DNA of 64,000 nucleotides from Antedon bifida (taxonomy: Eukaryota; Echinodermata; Crinoidea; Comatulida; Antedonidae): positions 20,250,417 through 20,314,416 of the forward strand of contig OY727101.1 in NCBI GenBank assembly GCA_963402885.1. The letters are read 5' to 3'. Positions 26,701 to 41,700 of this stretch are shown one piece after another; positions within the stretch are counted from its first letter, which is position 1; every line of letters starts with the position of its first letter. The translations under genes and the position numbers were made by a program. The notes under the pieces are model-generated. The model had not been told where the DNA came from. It searched no databases and was given only the letters and a program-made list of their open reading frames with translations.

Positions 26701-29700
26701 TGTTATATAACAAGGCATGGATCACTTCAATATTTTGAATATTTTTGATTGTCTAGATTTGTATTCTTGGTCAATTTTTCTTGACTTTATTTGACAGATT
26801 TATAATAATAATAATTAATAATAATTGTCTTTTGTATAGCCCCTACAGACTTGAACTACAATAGGTACGTAGAAATTACATCATTTCATATGCCATGCGA
26901 AAGAGATGGGTTATCAGCAACTGATTGAAGATTTCAATAGAGTTGCCATTCTTGATTGATTGTGGAAGAGCATTCCATAAGAATGGATCTGTGTAAGAGA
27001 ATGTTTGGTGGTGTAGACAGAGCTTTAGAGAATGACCGGTCAGCAAATTATGTCTACTTGTTCTTGGTTGGAATAGTCAAGGCAAAGATATAGATGAATA
27101 ACCAAGATTATCCATCTTTTAAATTTGTTTATCAAAAATTTGGCATCTTTACTAATATTTTACTAGTACATTAAGAGCAATATTCAGTTTAATGCCAAAT
27201 TAAGCTTTTTATTATAAATTAATTTAATAAGTTGTCATTAGGAGTGTCTATCAGGAAGAGACTGTTTGCCAAAGTATTTATAATTTCAGTTATTATCTAT
27301 TACTAAGTACAAAAATTTGATATAATGTATAGTAAGTGCATTCTTAATTTTAAAATCAGGTGATGTTATTTTTTTAATAATTTTTTTTTTATTTCAGAAA
27401 AAAGAGTATACATTGTACATTGACTTGACCAATGGGTGATGGGTAAGTTTTAACCAATCATTGGTACAGGAACTTTATATAAAAGGAAGAAAAATAAATG
27501 ACTTAATAAAATATCTGAGGTATAAAACTTTCCAATTCCAATTCAATGGGGCAGTGTGGTGCAATGGTTAGAGCAATCAAGAAGTTGTGGGTTTAAGCTC
27601 TGATCTGTGGCTATGATTTGCAGCGCCCCTGCCTTAACCGCTCGGCCACTCGACTCGACTAATTAGCTTCGATTTCGAGTTTACCTTTTCTGAAATAATT
27701 ACTTAAAAATCATGTCATGATAGCTTAAAGACAAATGAAAAACTTAAGTTATATTAATACCATTGACTTTAGGTGTGGATAAAAACGAGTTCAAAGATAA
27801 AGTATTAAAAGACTTCTTGAATGCAAGAGGTTGATAACCTATATTAGTAACTACTTTTCAATACTTTAAGACTTAAGTCTGTTATCACATGGACACAATT
27901 TGTTAAGCTAATAAAGACTTTTGGCTTTTATACAGTACAATTCTTAAATTAAGTTCTATAATTTAGAGTTAACGTGTTTAGGAAATTAGTAATTAGGAAG
28001 AAGGAGCATTAAGAAAGTAATTAATGTATGCATCGTTAATATATTATAAAAATCTTTTTTTTATTAAAAATAAATCTAAAAACACATGACAACAAACAAA
28101 TGGCGTTTAAAGTTTGCTGCAAAGAAGAGAATAGGAGAGACATTTTGAAAATGACATTACTATAACAGCGCCACCACAATGATACTTTACTTGATTTTGT
28201 TTGATAACATGTATTGTGCGCTCATGCACGTCATTTGTAACTCGTATGCTCTTGCCAACGTTCATGTCAAACACTTCCAGTGACTTGTCTGAACCTGCAC
28301 ATAAAACAATATCTTTACCATAATTAAGGTTAATTTAAACTTGGTTGTATTTTCCTTTTTTTAATATCATACTGTACTTCAAGTTTGTTCATTTTTATGT
28401 GCAACACACACAAATGACACTAGCACATGTTCACACAAACCATCACAAGTAAGTTGATCATGATCAACACTTCTACAGGTTCACATACAAATTATTAGTA
28501 AAGTTGATCATGATCAACACTTTCACAAGTTCACATAAAACATCATGAGTATTTTCAAGTTTATCACGATCAGCACTTCCACAAGTTCACATAAACATGA
28601 GTGAAGTTGATCATGATCAGCACTACCACAGGTACACATACAAATTATGAGTAAACTTGATCATGATCAGCACTACAACAGGTTCACATAGTATAGTTCA
28701 TCATGATCATCTCTACTACCTAAATTCTCAATAACAAATCAGATGTAATTGGTTTGTTTGTAATACAGCGTAATTGTCTAGATAATTTCCTATCTACAAA
28801 CACTGCTCTTCATCAAAAACCTATAAATCACAAACAGTTTAAAATTAATATAATAAATTAATTATTTAAATGGTTGTTTTGACGTTAATGACCCAAAATA
28901 TCAAGATTTGAAAATATAAAGGCATACTTTTGAAACTGTTTTTTGTAAAGTGCAAAATGATAGCGGTGTGCCAATTTCTGAACAGGTGGTAAAGGTACCT
29001 TTGTATAATGACCACGATTAAGTGATGAAAGGCCATATTTTTTTTTGGTTCTAATATCTGTTTTATGTCTGCAAAAAGTAACAACTGTAATAAGTTGTAA
29101 CCAAGCAAGAGGCTTGATTTTTGTTCTGAGATGTTCTTCGTTGTTACTGTGTCCGTTACTCTGTATGTGTATTGCTCTGGTATTCAAATGGACAAACACA
29201 GAACATGAAATAATCAAACAGCGCCTCAACCATACTTTATCCAGAGATCTTGAGAGGTTCGCAAATGAATGTACTGTATGAAAATATGTAAAAAATTAGG
29301 ATATATTAGGCCTACTTGTTACAAAGTTATAACAATTTATGTTAGTGTGAAAGAAGTTTAGCAATTAAAAGCTTTTCAATCGCATACATCTCCCTAGTTG
29401 AACCAAACCATGTGTGTCTCAAGCTCCACATGAGATCAAGAATAATTATTTTTATGACCATATTTTTAATGAAACTTGCTGAACTATGACATTTATGTGC
29501 TGAACTACGACATTTAATGATGACAAAACTACTGGGTGTGACACAAGCTAAAATCCTTAGATTAACTGTGCCTGAGTGAAAGTCCAAATGTGGATACTTG
29601 AAAAACTGTCACACTGGCTGAATCACAATGTGCTGTTAATTATACCATAAATTAAGACGTAAATTATTTACATAAAAATGAAAGTATATTTTTAAAAATA

Positions 29701-32700
29701 TTGATTCATTTTATCCCTTTGGAGTTATGCATCTAGTGACCTACTAAAAAAATTCAGTTGGGATCTAGTGACATTTTAAATATCAACAAAATCTTGTGTG
29801 ACAATTTTTATAGCCAGTCAGGCTACTGTCTTTGCGTCCAAGTTAACCACTACACTGTCCCTACAATTTTTCCATCTAATTTAAGGTCACAAACTACAAA
29901 TATTATGTAAAAATAAATACTATATAGTTATGGTTTATTTTGTCTTTAAACTGTTAAAAATGTGAAAAATAGGTCTAATAATTTAAGTAAATGCCAGCAT
30001 GCATTTGAGCATGAGTTGATGTTTTTGTGATGCAACTAGTTTTGGTCGGATAAAGTCAATTGTGATGGGAAAGAATGTATGAACTGAATTTTGGAAACAA
30101 TCCTACTGAAATCAAGAATCAATCTCATTGAAATCTAGAGTCAATCCAACTGAAATCTACAATCAATCTCAGGGATCTGAAATCAATCCCACTGAAATCT
30201 ACAATCAATCTCAGAGATCTGAAATCAATCCCATTGAAATCTACAATCAATCTCACTTAGATCTGAAATCAATCCCACTGAAATCTAGAAACAATCCTAC
30301 TGAAATCTAGAATCTCAAATAAATACTGATGGGAATTCTGGTCATCACAGTCATTTGAAAAAGTGCATAAACTGAAATAAGCGAGTATGTGCTGAAAAAA
30401 TAATTTTATGCGTTGTACAATTTATTACGATATAAACCACATTTTTTATGCCATATATCCTAGATAGTCTCAAACTTGATCAATTGGTAATGATCGTTAA
30501 TTGTGAACCATGGCGAAATTAGACACAAATTCAAGCTGTGGATAATTTTGATATCTTCCTTTATTTCATTAGGAAGTAACACCAATTTGGCAGCATTGTG
30601 TGGTTGTTGAAATATTTATTTATTTTCAGTCAGCGCAATTGGGTAGCTCAACTGTCAATTTTGAGAAGTCAAATTCAATGAGAATTAAACGAATCCTTGA
30701 AATTATTTTACTAAACTTCCTTCAAATATTAAAATCATAAAAACTTATGGCTTATTGTATTGATTGATTGATTGATTGATTCTAATACAATTTATATCTA
30801 TGCTTGTATTTGGCATAGTGGTTAGAGCATTGGACTGTGGCGTAGCACAATCCACAAACAGACACAATATTTTTTGCAGCGCCCTGCCCTAACTTGGAAA
30901 TAACATTGAAATATTTCGGGGAAGTTTAAATTCAATTCAATGATATTTGGTCAAACATGTGGCTTGAAATTTCAAATTTAAATCATAATGTTTTTCCAAT
31001 TAAAATCATAATGTTTTTCCAATTAAAATAATAATGTTTTTCTTGCAATTGATAAATTAATAAAAGAGAACATTAATTCTAAATGAAATCCTAAATTTAG
31101 ATTTATTATTATTCACATAACATAATGTAAATATCAAAATACAGCAGAACATGCTGAGCAGTAGTATTATTAGTAGCTTCCTGACATTGACAACTGCTAA
31201 ATATTGTACTAAACTACCAACACCCCTCGGGACTAGCTAACCCTATCATCAAATAACCAACTCACTCACAAACGAAAGTGTTCGCAAAGTGCTGCCACTG
31301 ATGACATAATGTCAATGTGTGTCACCTGGTAGGATATGCCCCCTCATGCTAGGTCTACTTGTACACCCGAGATAAACTGCTAGGCACAGGGGGGAATAAG
31401 ACCCTGGGGCCGGTGAAGGTAGTATTACACAGTAATGTAGGAGGGAACAGATTTTTGGAGTGTTGTTGTGGAAATTAGAGAAGACATTTTAAAATTAGTG
31501 CATATTATAAGAGTTGTATTGTGATAAAAATAGAAAATTTATTAATCAGTCTAATTAATATATCATAGTAAAAATATTAAATGTCACAAGTTAAATTTAT
31601 TGTAAAAATGCAAACATGGACATATAAAAAAAAACATTATTATTCAATTATACTAATTGAATGTTTGTGTTTTGGTTAAACTCGATTTTTTGTTGAAACC
31701 TTTAAAATATCATTTTTAAAACTGCATACATTAAATAGAAACTGCAATTTTTCAAATTAATTTGAAGAATAACACAAACACAATTTTAATTACTAAACTA
31801 CATCTTTCATTTTATTACAAATTATATTAATAATTTATCTAAATTATGACTCCAGTAATAGAACATTATTAATTTCATTTATGGTTGCCGCTGAACTGAA
31901 CCACAATTAAATTAAAATGATTAAATGCAATTCTACACATAAGAGAAACTGAAGCTGCTTGTAATTTGTTGCTTATCAAATAGATTAGCAGACGACATTA
32001 GTAGATGAAATTAGCAGACGACATTAGCAGATGACATTCTAAAGCAGACAACATAAGCAGACAACATTTGGATAGATAGAAGAAAATGTTTGGAATATTG
32101 ATGATTATGAGCATATAAATGTAAAAGTAGAAGACATGATTTAAAATGACATTTAATTGTAACCGATAGTAAACTTATGTTTCAAGTGACAAGGTTGAAG
32201 CATACTACATTTCTCAAAGATCAGTGGACTAGAAGTATACGCATACAACCATGTTCATCTTCCCTAAGGGTCTCTTCGTGTCAAATAACTTCTACCAAAC
32301 AGGGCTCATTTGTCTGTCCACCACAACGGCTTAGATGAGATGAACCAGTACCAGTGGAGTAACATAGGCCCCAGGTTTGGCATTCCTTGGGGCCCTCCAA
32401 AGCTGGGTAGTTGCATTGGGCTGCTCATACACTGGGTCCTTTAAGCTGGGGCCCCTAGGTTTAGCTAGTGAGTGCTCATAGCCGTTGCGCCACTGGGGTA
32501 ATACGTTGTTCCAAAAGATGTACTGAGTTCTTTAAAGTGCACACGAGCCAGATGCTGGACCTCCAGTTATAAGGATCCTTATCTGAGAAGACTTTATTGC
32601 TCTACCACCAGAACATGCTCGAGAAGAGACTTCAACCTCTGCCAATTTTTTTAGGTATGGTTTGCATTACTCCTGCCTTAACTCCTCGCCCACTCAACAT

Positions 32701-35700
32701 TTTAACAACAGATGTTACTGTCACTTGAATTTTATAATAAACTAAAACTTAAGACTAAAGCAACCTGTTGAGTATGTTACTATAGGGTACTTAAAGAAAT
32801 ACTGCAAAACTTCCTATATGACAACATTTAATTAGATGTAATGCATAAAAAATATATCTCTACCAAGTCATGGACCTTTTAATAGGCTTTTCAATTGAAT
32901 AACGGAAAGATTTAAATTTAATTTAATGTAGAGGCATAAAAATGTAAATGAACTTTGATTTTATGGGTTGCACGTAACAACGACCAGGAAAGAACTTAAC
33001 ATTTTCTACTTCAAAAATAGAAGAGCACTTCTTTCATGGAATATTCAATCTTTAAATGTTAATGAAAGGAAATACTGTATGAACTTATAATAAAAAAAAA
33101 AAAGAAAAAAAAAGGTTTTTCCGCTCAAGCTATGTACTGAATGCTACGCAAGGACGTACATGCGATGCAATTCATTTTACTAACTTGTGAATATACTTGT
33201 ATTGCATGTACGTTCAAGTAGGATTATTCCATGATAATTTCACAAAATATGTCTCCACTCAGGTGTATAAATGGGTACCACATAGAGTACAAACAAACAA
33301 ACAGCAAACTACTACATCCCATTTCTATACATATATTACTATGGAGCACACCCTTGAAAAATGCCTCACTGATGACTATTTCCTTTATATAATCTCAAAT
33401 TAAAATTACTGCATAGATGAATTAAAATTGTATTTAAAAGCATTTTACGGAAATATAATCAGGAATCTTACTTAACTGTTGTCAGCTCTTCAGGCCAACT
33501 TTGAAATGTGATTGATACTTGTCAAAGTGTATTAACAACAAACAGTTTAACCTTATATGGATAATTATGGTATGGTACACAATACCTAGAATCTGGTGTT
33601 GTTGTCGATAATTATCGTGCATGTGATATAAGAAGAACAGATTTAACAATGCAACTAATATATTGCAGGTCTTTCACCTTTTAATAATAGAAAGCTTTCA
33701 TTTCTGGACCGTAGACGACACAAACTGGTATTTTATACAATATGATTAACCAAAGCATGCGTTTAAACGCCCAATATACATCATTTATTATCATTATTTG
33801 GTCAATTTAAAAGTGGGCTTATTGTAGGTCAACATGGAACTCAACTGGTCAACATGAGAGGGCTCCTGAATATCAGTTAACCCACTGAGCTAAACTGCAA
33901 ATGAGGTGCAACAAATGAGTACCCTTTTTGTTCATAATCCAAAACATTATGCAATAGTTTCTCTTACACAAACTAAAAAAAAATTGTTCTAGCCTCAAAA
34001 ACACAAGTTAATAGATAATATTAACAACTTGGAAATCAATTTAAGAGTGTCTGATAACGCAACAATTTGTTGAATACCTAGAGACCCTTTTTTAGAGTTG
34101 TAAACACCTTTCGTGTGAAAATTGAGACCTAAAGGTTAAAAACCATCCCCTAGCGCTTCAAATATTACTCTTTTTGGTGGTTTCTAAAATGTGATGTCAC
34201 GTTTGATAGATGCTAATATGTTTGACTGCCTACTACATGTGAACAGCAAGTTTTTATATTACATTAAAGTAAATTAGAGCAGAAACCTTATTCCTCTGGG
34301 AGTCTGTTAGTGTGTAGGGGGTTAATCTATTACTGTGACCTTCATGTAGCTATAAACAAATTTAAATATTATGTTTAATCCGAAGATACAGAAAAAACAC
34401 TGTAGTTTATTGACACTCCTGCTCTATGTTGTACCATGCATAATGATAATTTGTTATGCGCACATATTCGCTCACAGCGCTTTTGGAAAATCAAAGGAAA
34501 ACTAATCTGTAAACCTAAAAAACTTCCAAATCTAGACAAAAAAGTAACTGCATTTAGTTTAGCAGTTTACCAGCAATTATGCAGTTATTCGAGAATCTAA
34601 CTAGACAAAAAAACATAAATTACATATTGCTATTAAAGCATAAAAAAGCAGATGTCTTTAGTAATAATAAACAAATGAATATAATTGTAATACAAAAACC
34701 TACATTAAATTTATCTATTCATTTCAGAGCCACAATAAATCATTTTTTATTGACATAAAAAATATGTACATTATATTCTCAGATCACGTTCAGCTTACAC
34801 TGAGCATTGGAGACAACATACAGGTATTCTAAAAAATATAGGGGTTGGCCGAGCGTTAACATATATTTAGAATACTTGAACATGTCCACCTACACCACAT
34901 AGAACAGGCCAGAATTATCTAAGTGTAATGTCCTGCAACTTTCACTTATATAATTTATTTTTTGGCGCAATTAAATAATTTCTTGAATATCTCTTTCCTT
35001 GACCTTTTAAATTAACTGTTCTATCTTTACTTATTCCTTTGACATCTGAAGCTAACCATAATAAACATAATACTAAGTGATTTCATTTTCTAAACTTGTG
35101 TGAAACTTTGAAGTGTTGAAACTTGAGAGAGACGCAAGTGTCAGGAAAAACAAACCATAATTAGATATGAATTAGTCATCAATAAAATATCAATTACACA
35201 TTGGTAATTATTAAACTACAGGTCTTCCTTTAATGAAAGATTACTTTTTATTCATCTTACATTTACAATGATTACTAACTTTCATTTGGTAAGGGTACAG
35301 CTTTTGCCATTAACTGCCACATTTTAGAGAAGGAAGTTGTCTAGTGTACAATATCATCCTTAAAAAAATTAGAAAATTGGAAAGGAGAAAAATGTCTTTT
35401 TTAACATGCTAAATATGCCATACACACTACCTACGAACCATGCACTAGCTCAAATTGGCTGGGACAGTACTTATACTTCAATAAAAGTTTAAACGTATAA
35501 ATTCAATCTTCTAAAAAATTCATTTATAATTTTCTGCATGTTCATTTTGTAGGGGCGTGAAAATCTAAAAGGCTAATTTCTTCATCAAGGCTAATGGGAG
35601 TGCTTGGAAAAAGAATTAGCAATTTGATTAATAATACTGGATTTTGAAATTGAAATCCATATGCAAGAAATATTTGTTTGTAGAAATACAAAACAATAAA

Positions 35701-38700
35701 CTCTAGACATTTACAGTAAAGGAACTCTGTAGTTTACAAATTGTTAACATTCCAAGAACACAAGGGAACATACAGCACATTAAAACATACACATTTCAGA
35801 GAATTCTCATTTAGAATTCTGCGAAACACGTCGATTTGATAGGGTATAATTAGTAAGTCACATTGTGCAAGAGAAAATGAGCAAAACACCTTATTAGGAT
35901 AATGACATTAAAAGTTTGTTTTGTTTCTAAATTTGTTCAGTTTCAGCTGAAATGCTGAACACAAAATCAATTAACATTTTGAAATCAGTAATATGGTTTT
36001 CCAACAAGAGAAAAGACCACAGAAATTGTTTAACAGCTTGTTCACAATACTCAATATGTGGTTTTTCAAATTGTCCTAAGCTTATTCATTGATTACAGCT
36101 TTCCCTCCACTAAAACATAATGTCAATGCGGCAAATATGACCCTAAATTTGGAGCAGACAACAATATTTTTAATGGCAAAATTTCAGTATTTATTAAAGA
36201 AACTGAACAAATTTAATAAAAGTTTATTCTTTATTCTTTTATTAAATTTGTTATTAACAATATTAAACACCCTGTCGATAGCCTGCCAAGGAGTGAGAAA
36301 AAAATCATTGAATTTCCATGGCAACGAGTCTGGTTAATTTATTACATAATTGAACTTTTTTCCTGTATTTTTTGTTTACAAAGGTAATCATGAACAACAA
36401 TATGTAAATGAGTTAAAAACTGAAATATATTTCGACGATAAGCAATATACTATTCCATATTAAAACTGTGTTAGCAAACTGTACTGTGTACATTTGTCTC
36501 AACAACTACTGTTTGTAAAGTTACACACCCAAGTAGCTTTGGGGGTTGTAGGGTTTGAACCTTTCCTAAAGTGCCCTTTTCAAACTCAAGCCTAGAAGTG
36601 GAAGTGATGGTAAATAGGCCTAACTTGCCTAGCTCTATAAAGGATTTTTGTACCTTTTACAGAATAAAGAAATTCCAGATGCAACTGACAAAAAAGAATT
36701 AAATATGATCCCCTGATTGGCCAAAAATGTGTGCAAATGAACAAATACAATTAATTCTATGCTTTAGTGCATGGTACTCGAAAACACAGTATACATGTGA
36801 TTCTGTCGCGGAGAAACAAAAAATCGCTTTCGATCCACTTACTACTTTAACTAAAATGATCAGTTGCCACATGTACAATATTGTAGTGTGTACCTATTTT
36901 TATAAGACCCTATCTGAAGCGCTTTTAAAACCCTAAAGTTAAATTATCAAGAGGACTTCAATAAGTTCAAAACAATTATCCACAGTACTGCAGGCTTGAA
37001 AACGACGTCTATTTCTACAGTAGACTCAGTGTCTCCAACATCTGCAATATAAAAGCTATCTGACTTCTACTGATAAAGCGTTAAATGTCGCCTGTATACA
37101 GGTACAAGGAGCGTTGGTCAAACGCCAAAATCTCTTCCGACTTATTCATTAAAATAAAAGCCTTTTGAGGAATAACGTTGAGGATGTTGACAAATCGATA
37201 TAAGTAAAGAAAAACACTTTACACTTTGATTGTGAACAATAATAAATCAACTTCTACAAAACAGAAGCTGGCTATCTGTCTGTTATACAGCAAGTTCACT
37301 GTTCAAAACAAGTATAACAATTAAAGTAGCTGCTATACATAGATTAAATAATTATAACATATAATAACTATATTGAACATATCCAGAGTGCCTTAAATGT
37401 TCCGTAAAGTCTCACAACAAAGTTTTACTGAACAAAGTGCATAGTGCCGAATAAACCGTTTATAACAAAAATATAATTTTTATATCAATTGCATTTCAGC
37501 TTAAATTGTGCTCCCAAATAACTGTTTAAATCAAAAAAAGTTAAAAATACCTAAAATGCCACAGATTCTACTACATCGGTCTTTTGAATTGAGATGATAT
37601 GTTGCAATATTTGTGATGTAAATAATTTTTATGTATTCAAAATAATGTTTGATCTATCTAAAGATAAAACAAACTTACTATTTGGAATTTTTAAAATACC
37701 AATATATTTTAACCAAAATATAATCTAGGCAATAAAAAGAAAAGCCTAAACTCCAAGTACACTCGAATGATATGATATACTATTCTAGAGGGCAAACTAG
37801 ACAAAAATGAAATAAACTTTATGAAAACCTAACAATAATTCTTGAACCTTTAAAAAAAGCTTTTCTGAATATTTGAGTGCAATATATGATATCAAATGTC
37901 ACTTTTTAACAGCTCACGTTTTAATAATGATGATGTCACAATAAAACACCTGTTCATGAATAATATTGTGATTGTAGAGATTACGATATAACGTGTGTGG
38001 TTATGCTGCCTACGAATACAGTTCCTAGAAATAAATTATGTAGTACTTAGTATCTTTGAAGACAATCATTTTCGCGGCTTCGTTCCTGTTTTCTGATTAG
38101 TTAAATTGTGTTTGATTGACAGGTACCTTTTTTATATTAAAAATAGAATGATATACAACTTTCTCCTACTAGTTACATGTACATTAAAATTGTAAGAATT
38201 ACTATAAATTCTTGTTTAGAGTTTCAGAAACTTTTGAAGTTCAAAACGTTTCTAAGACTACATTCAACTTGGTGTTATAAGCTTTGGATTTGATATCTCC
38301 TACTTAATCACAATCATTGCAGTATGATTTATCTTTTAATAAAATCATGTTGGTAAAGAGTTACATTGCATAGCCATAGACCATCTCAGAAATGGCATAT
38401 CAGACCCTCAAAATAATGAAAAGAAGATTGACTCAAAATATGTCAGTGGCAATAGAAATAGTGCTTTGAGCATGTCCTATTATGGAGAAGTGTAATTTAG
38501 AAATCTTTATGGTTATTTTTAAATAGTGAAATAACACGTTTTGTTGACTCCCTTTAGACCCTCTGAATTTGGTTGACATCATTCTGACAAATCCTTGAGG
38601 GCTCTTGAAGAAAGAATCAATGCAACAGTTCCATATAAGGAAATGCTAAAAGAGGCAGACGACTTCCAAGAGTGTGATGGAACCACAGTTTGTGTATTAA

Positions 38701-41700
38701 GCTCTGTGTGCACTTTCTGGTATATGTGATATGCTTAAATTATGGTAGTGATATGACATCATCATGTCCATATATGGGCACATCAACTTGTTTGTCACAT
38801 AAAGTTTGATAGTGTTGACAGAGCTTTAGAACATAAACAATATACATGTGTTGCTTGAATGATAAAAAACAAACATTTAATATCATAATAATAAAACAAT
38901 AGCAAAGGATACAGGAGTAGAATGAATTGATGGCACTTAGAGCTGTTATCTGCTTTCCTTGGGTAAGGTTGTATGAATTCACCAACTTGTAATGTGACTG
39001 ACTCTGATACCTAAAAAAAACAAACAAATTAAAATTTAATTCAAGATCCAATAATTGAATAAAGCTTTGTCTACACCATCAAATATGTAATTTGTAAGCA
39101 GATATAGGTACTGTATCTAAATGTTTCCAGTATCATAGGCAGATTCTATGATACAGTATCACATATTATGTAGAAATACAGCACTGAGAATCAAATGAAC
39201 TTTTAGGATATTGTTATGGTATTTAAAATAAGCAAGCATAGTATTTTTATCAAAATATAAAAAAAAAAAAAATAAAATCAAAATATTGATATTTGTTTTG
39301 GTTTCATAACAGAGAGTTCATAGCACTTTGTTGATAAAATATAATTTTTATTTCCTGATATAAAAGATTAAATTATATTTCCTGAAAAATTGTCCAGAGT
39401 ATAGAAATTAATAAACAGACAGATAATAAATTGAAGATATCCGCATAATAATAAGATCTTTTAAGATTAAAATTTGCATGTATAACATGTGTATTTTATT
39501 TCACTTTATACCAGGTGTAATTTGTATTTCTTAGAACATTTTGTTTTAAATTATTCACAATTTATTTGTAATTAAGTGATCAAAAGTATAGAGAGAAACT
39601 TTAGTCTGTCACATAACTAAAAACATATTTATTTATACCTAAAATACTTTTATTTGTTTATTTATAATTTATTTGATCCACACTCAGCATAAAAAACCTA
39701 AATTGAATAGGACTTCTGAAATTTTTCAAAGTGAAATAATTATTGTATTAGAAAGATCTAAAGATTTTAATATATTTTTGCTGCATCCTACCACAATAGT
39801 CTGTCATACTGCTTACCAACACTTAAAACACCAGACAGATTTTTATCAAATCATTTTTTTTTTTTCGTTTGAGGGGCCTAACTAAATATTTAGAGATGAC
39901 ATCAAGATTGCACTACATGTGGTAGTACAAATAGGCCCACAAAGAAATTGACATTTTATAATGACATTTTCTTTTTATGGTTGATAAAATAAATGACATT
40001 AATCAAATACATAAAATGCAGAGTAAACCATTTATTTCTATGGAAATAATCATAAGCATTGAGGATAATTGAGGTACTGTGTATTCCGAGTAAAGTCTAA
40101 ATCAATTTATCAGTACACTGTACACAAAAAGAACGAATCAGAGCTGGTATATATGGCGTGACTGGCACTACCTAACCGACATCCAAAGTCACTTGACTGT
40201 TTTCAATTGTTATATTGTTCTCATTGTGTCAACCTCTACGTACAAAAGTATTTGTGTTTAGGATTACCAGTAAAATATTCTGCAAGAAAAACTAAAAGTA
40301 AGTTTAGACTGAAATATTAAGCATAGTATTAAGTATGTGAGGTGAATGTGCGCCTCATCTAGAAAATATTTTCTTAGAGAGGGAGGTGGGTGGGGTATAA
40401 GGCTGGTTAGGACAACATACCAAGAAAATACCAATACTTGTTGTTGTTTTTGCCTTTTTGGCTTCTTTTTCTCAAAGGACCTCATTAGAAACAATTCATT
40501 TTAGGACTTTTATGGGTTATGCTTTTAATTTATTAAGTTTTGACCTTTCTTTCCTTTATACATTCATTGTATTTTATCTGTAATTGTTTTTATGATACTG
40601 AAATAAATCAAATTAAATCAATACTGACCACCAAGGTAAATTATTTTGTAATTTTACAGATCAATTCAAAATGGCTTCAAGTAGGTTGACTACATTTCTA
40701 GAAGATATTGATGAGAAGGTTCTAGAGTGCCAAATATGCTTTAACCGACTCAACGAACCCAGAACCTTAACATGTCTTCACAGCTTCTGTCTGAGTTGTC
40801 TTGACAACTGGTTGAAGAAAACTAACAACAAACTAACCTGTCCAACGTGCTCCCAATGTTATCAGATTCCAGAGGGTGGTCTAAAGAAACTACCACCTAA
40901 CACCTTCCTGAATAATTTATTAGAAACAATTGGACAAATGACAACTACAGATAAGACCAAATGTATTTGTGGAAAAAAAGGTCAATCTAAAACCTACTGT
41001 CAGGATTGCAGAGAGTATTTGTGCCACAGTTGTAGTGATCCTCATAAGAACATTCCATCTTGCAAAAATCACAAGTTGCATTCAGTGGAAGATATTCAAT
41101 CTATGAGTGTCAGTGAGATCAATGACATGCATCCGCCTCAATGTTCCGTCCACAATGAACCTCTAACTGTGTATTGCACCATTTGCAATGTTGCCATTTG
41201 CATACACTGTTCAATCATGGATCACAAGGAATGGAAGGGAAAGGAAAAACATGTGACAATCAGCATAACAGATGCGTTTAAAACATTTAAACAAACATCA
41301 GCAGAATTAGAAAAAGTGGCAAACCAATGTACAGATAAATTAAATGATGATCTTGAAGTAATGAATGACCATGTCAAGACACTAGGTGAAAAAAGAGAAA
41401 AGAGTTTAAGAGGAATTGAAAATTATGTTGATGAATTGGTAACAAGAGTAAAAGACAGTGGAGAAAAATTAAAACGTGAAGCGGAGGCAATGTACAAAAT
41501 CAAGAGGAAATTAACTGATGCTGATATAGAGGATGTGACGACGACAGTATCACATATAAATACAAACATCAAGTTGCTACAACACTTAAGAAAAGGTAAC
41601 GAAGCAACGGCAATGTTATCTGGGAATGACGTCATTAAAGCACTGGATGATAGGATCAAGGCAGTGCCTAAAAAACAATCTGATGGTAATGCAGAGATTC

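Larger units (their letters stand above)
28716..38690. other. WDR27 intron 18, no further gene seen
   Basis: Ten kilobases of AT-rich intron with the repeats listed separately. ORFs of 60-114 codons lack domains and look like chance. Confidence 0.5.

Noticed and set aside
30128-30310. 60-codon repetitive ORF
   Set aside because: Open only because the 42-bp minisatellite unit is a multiple of three.
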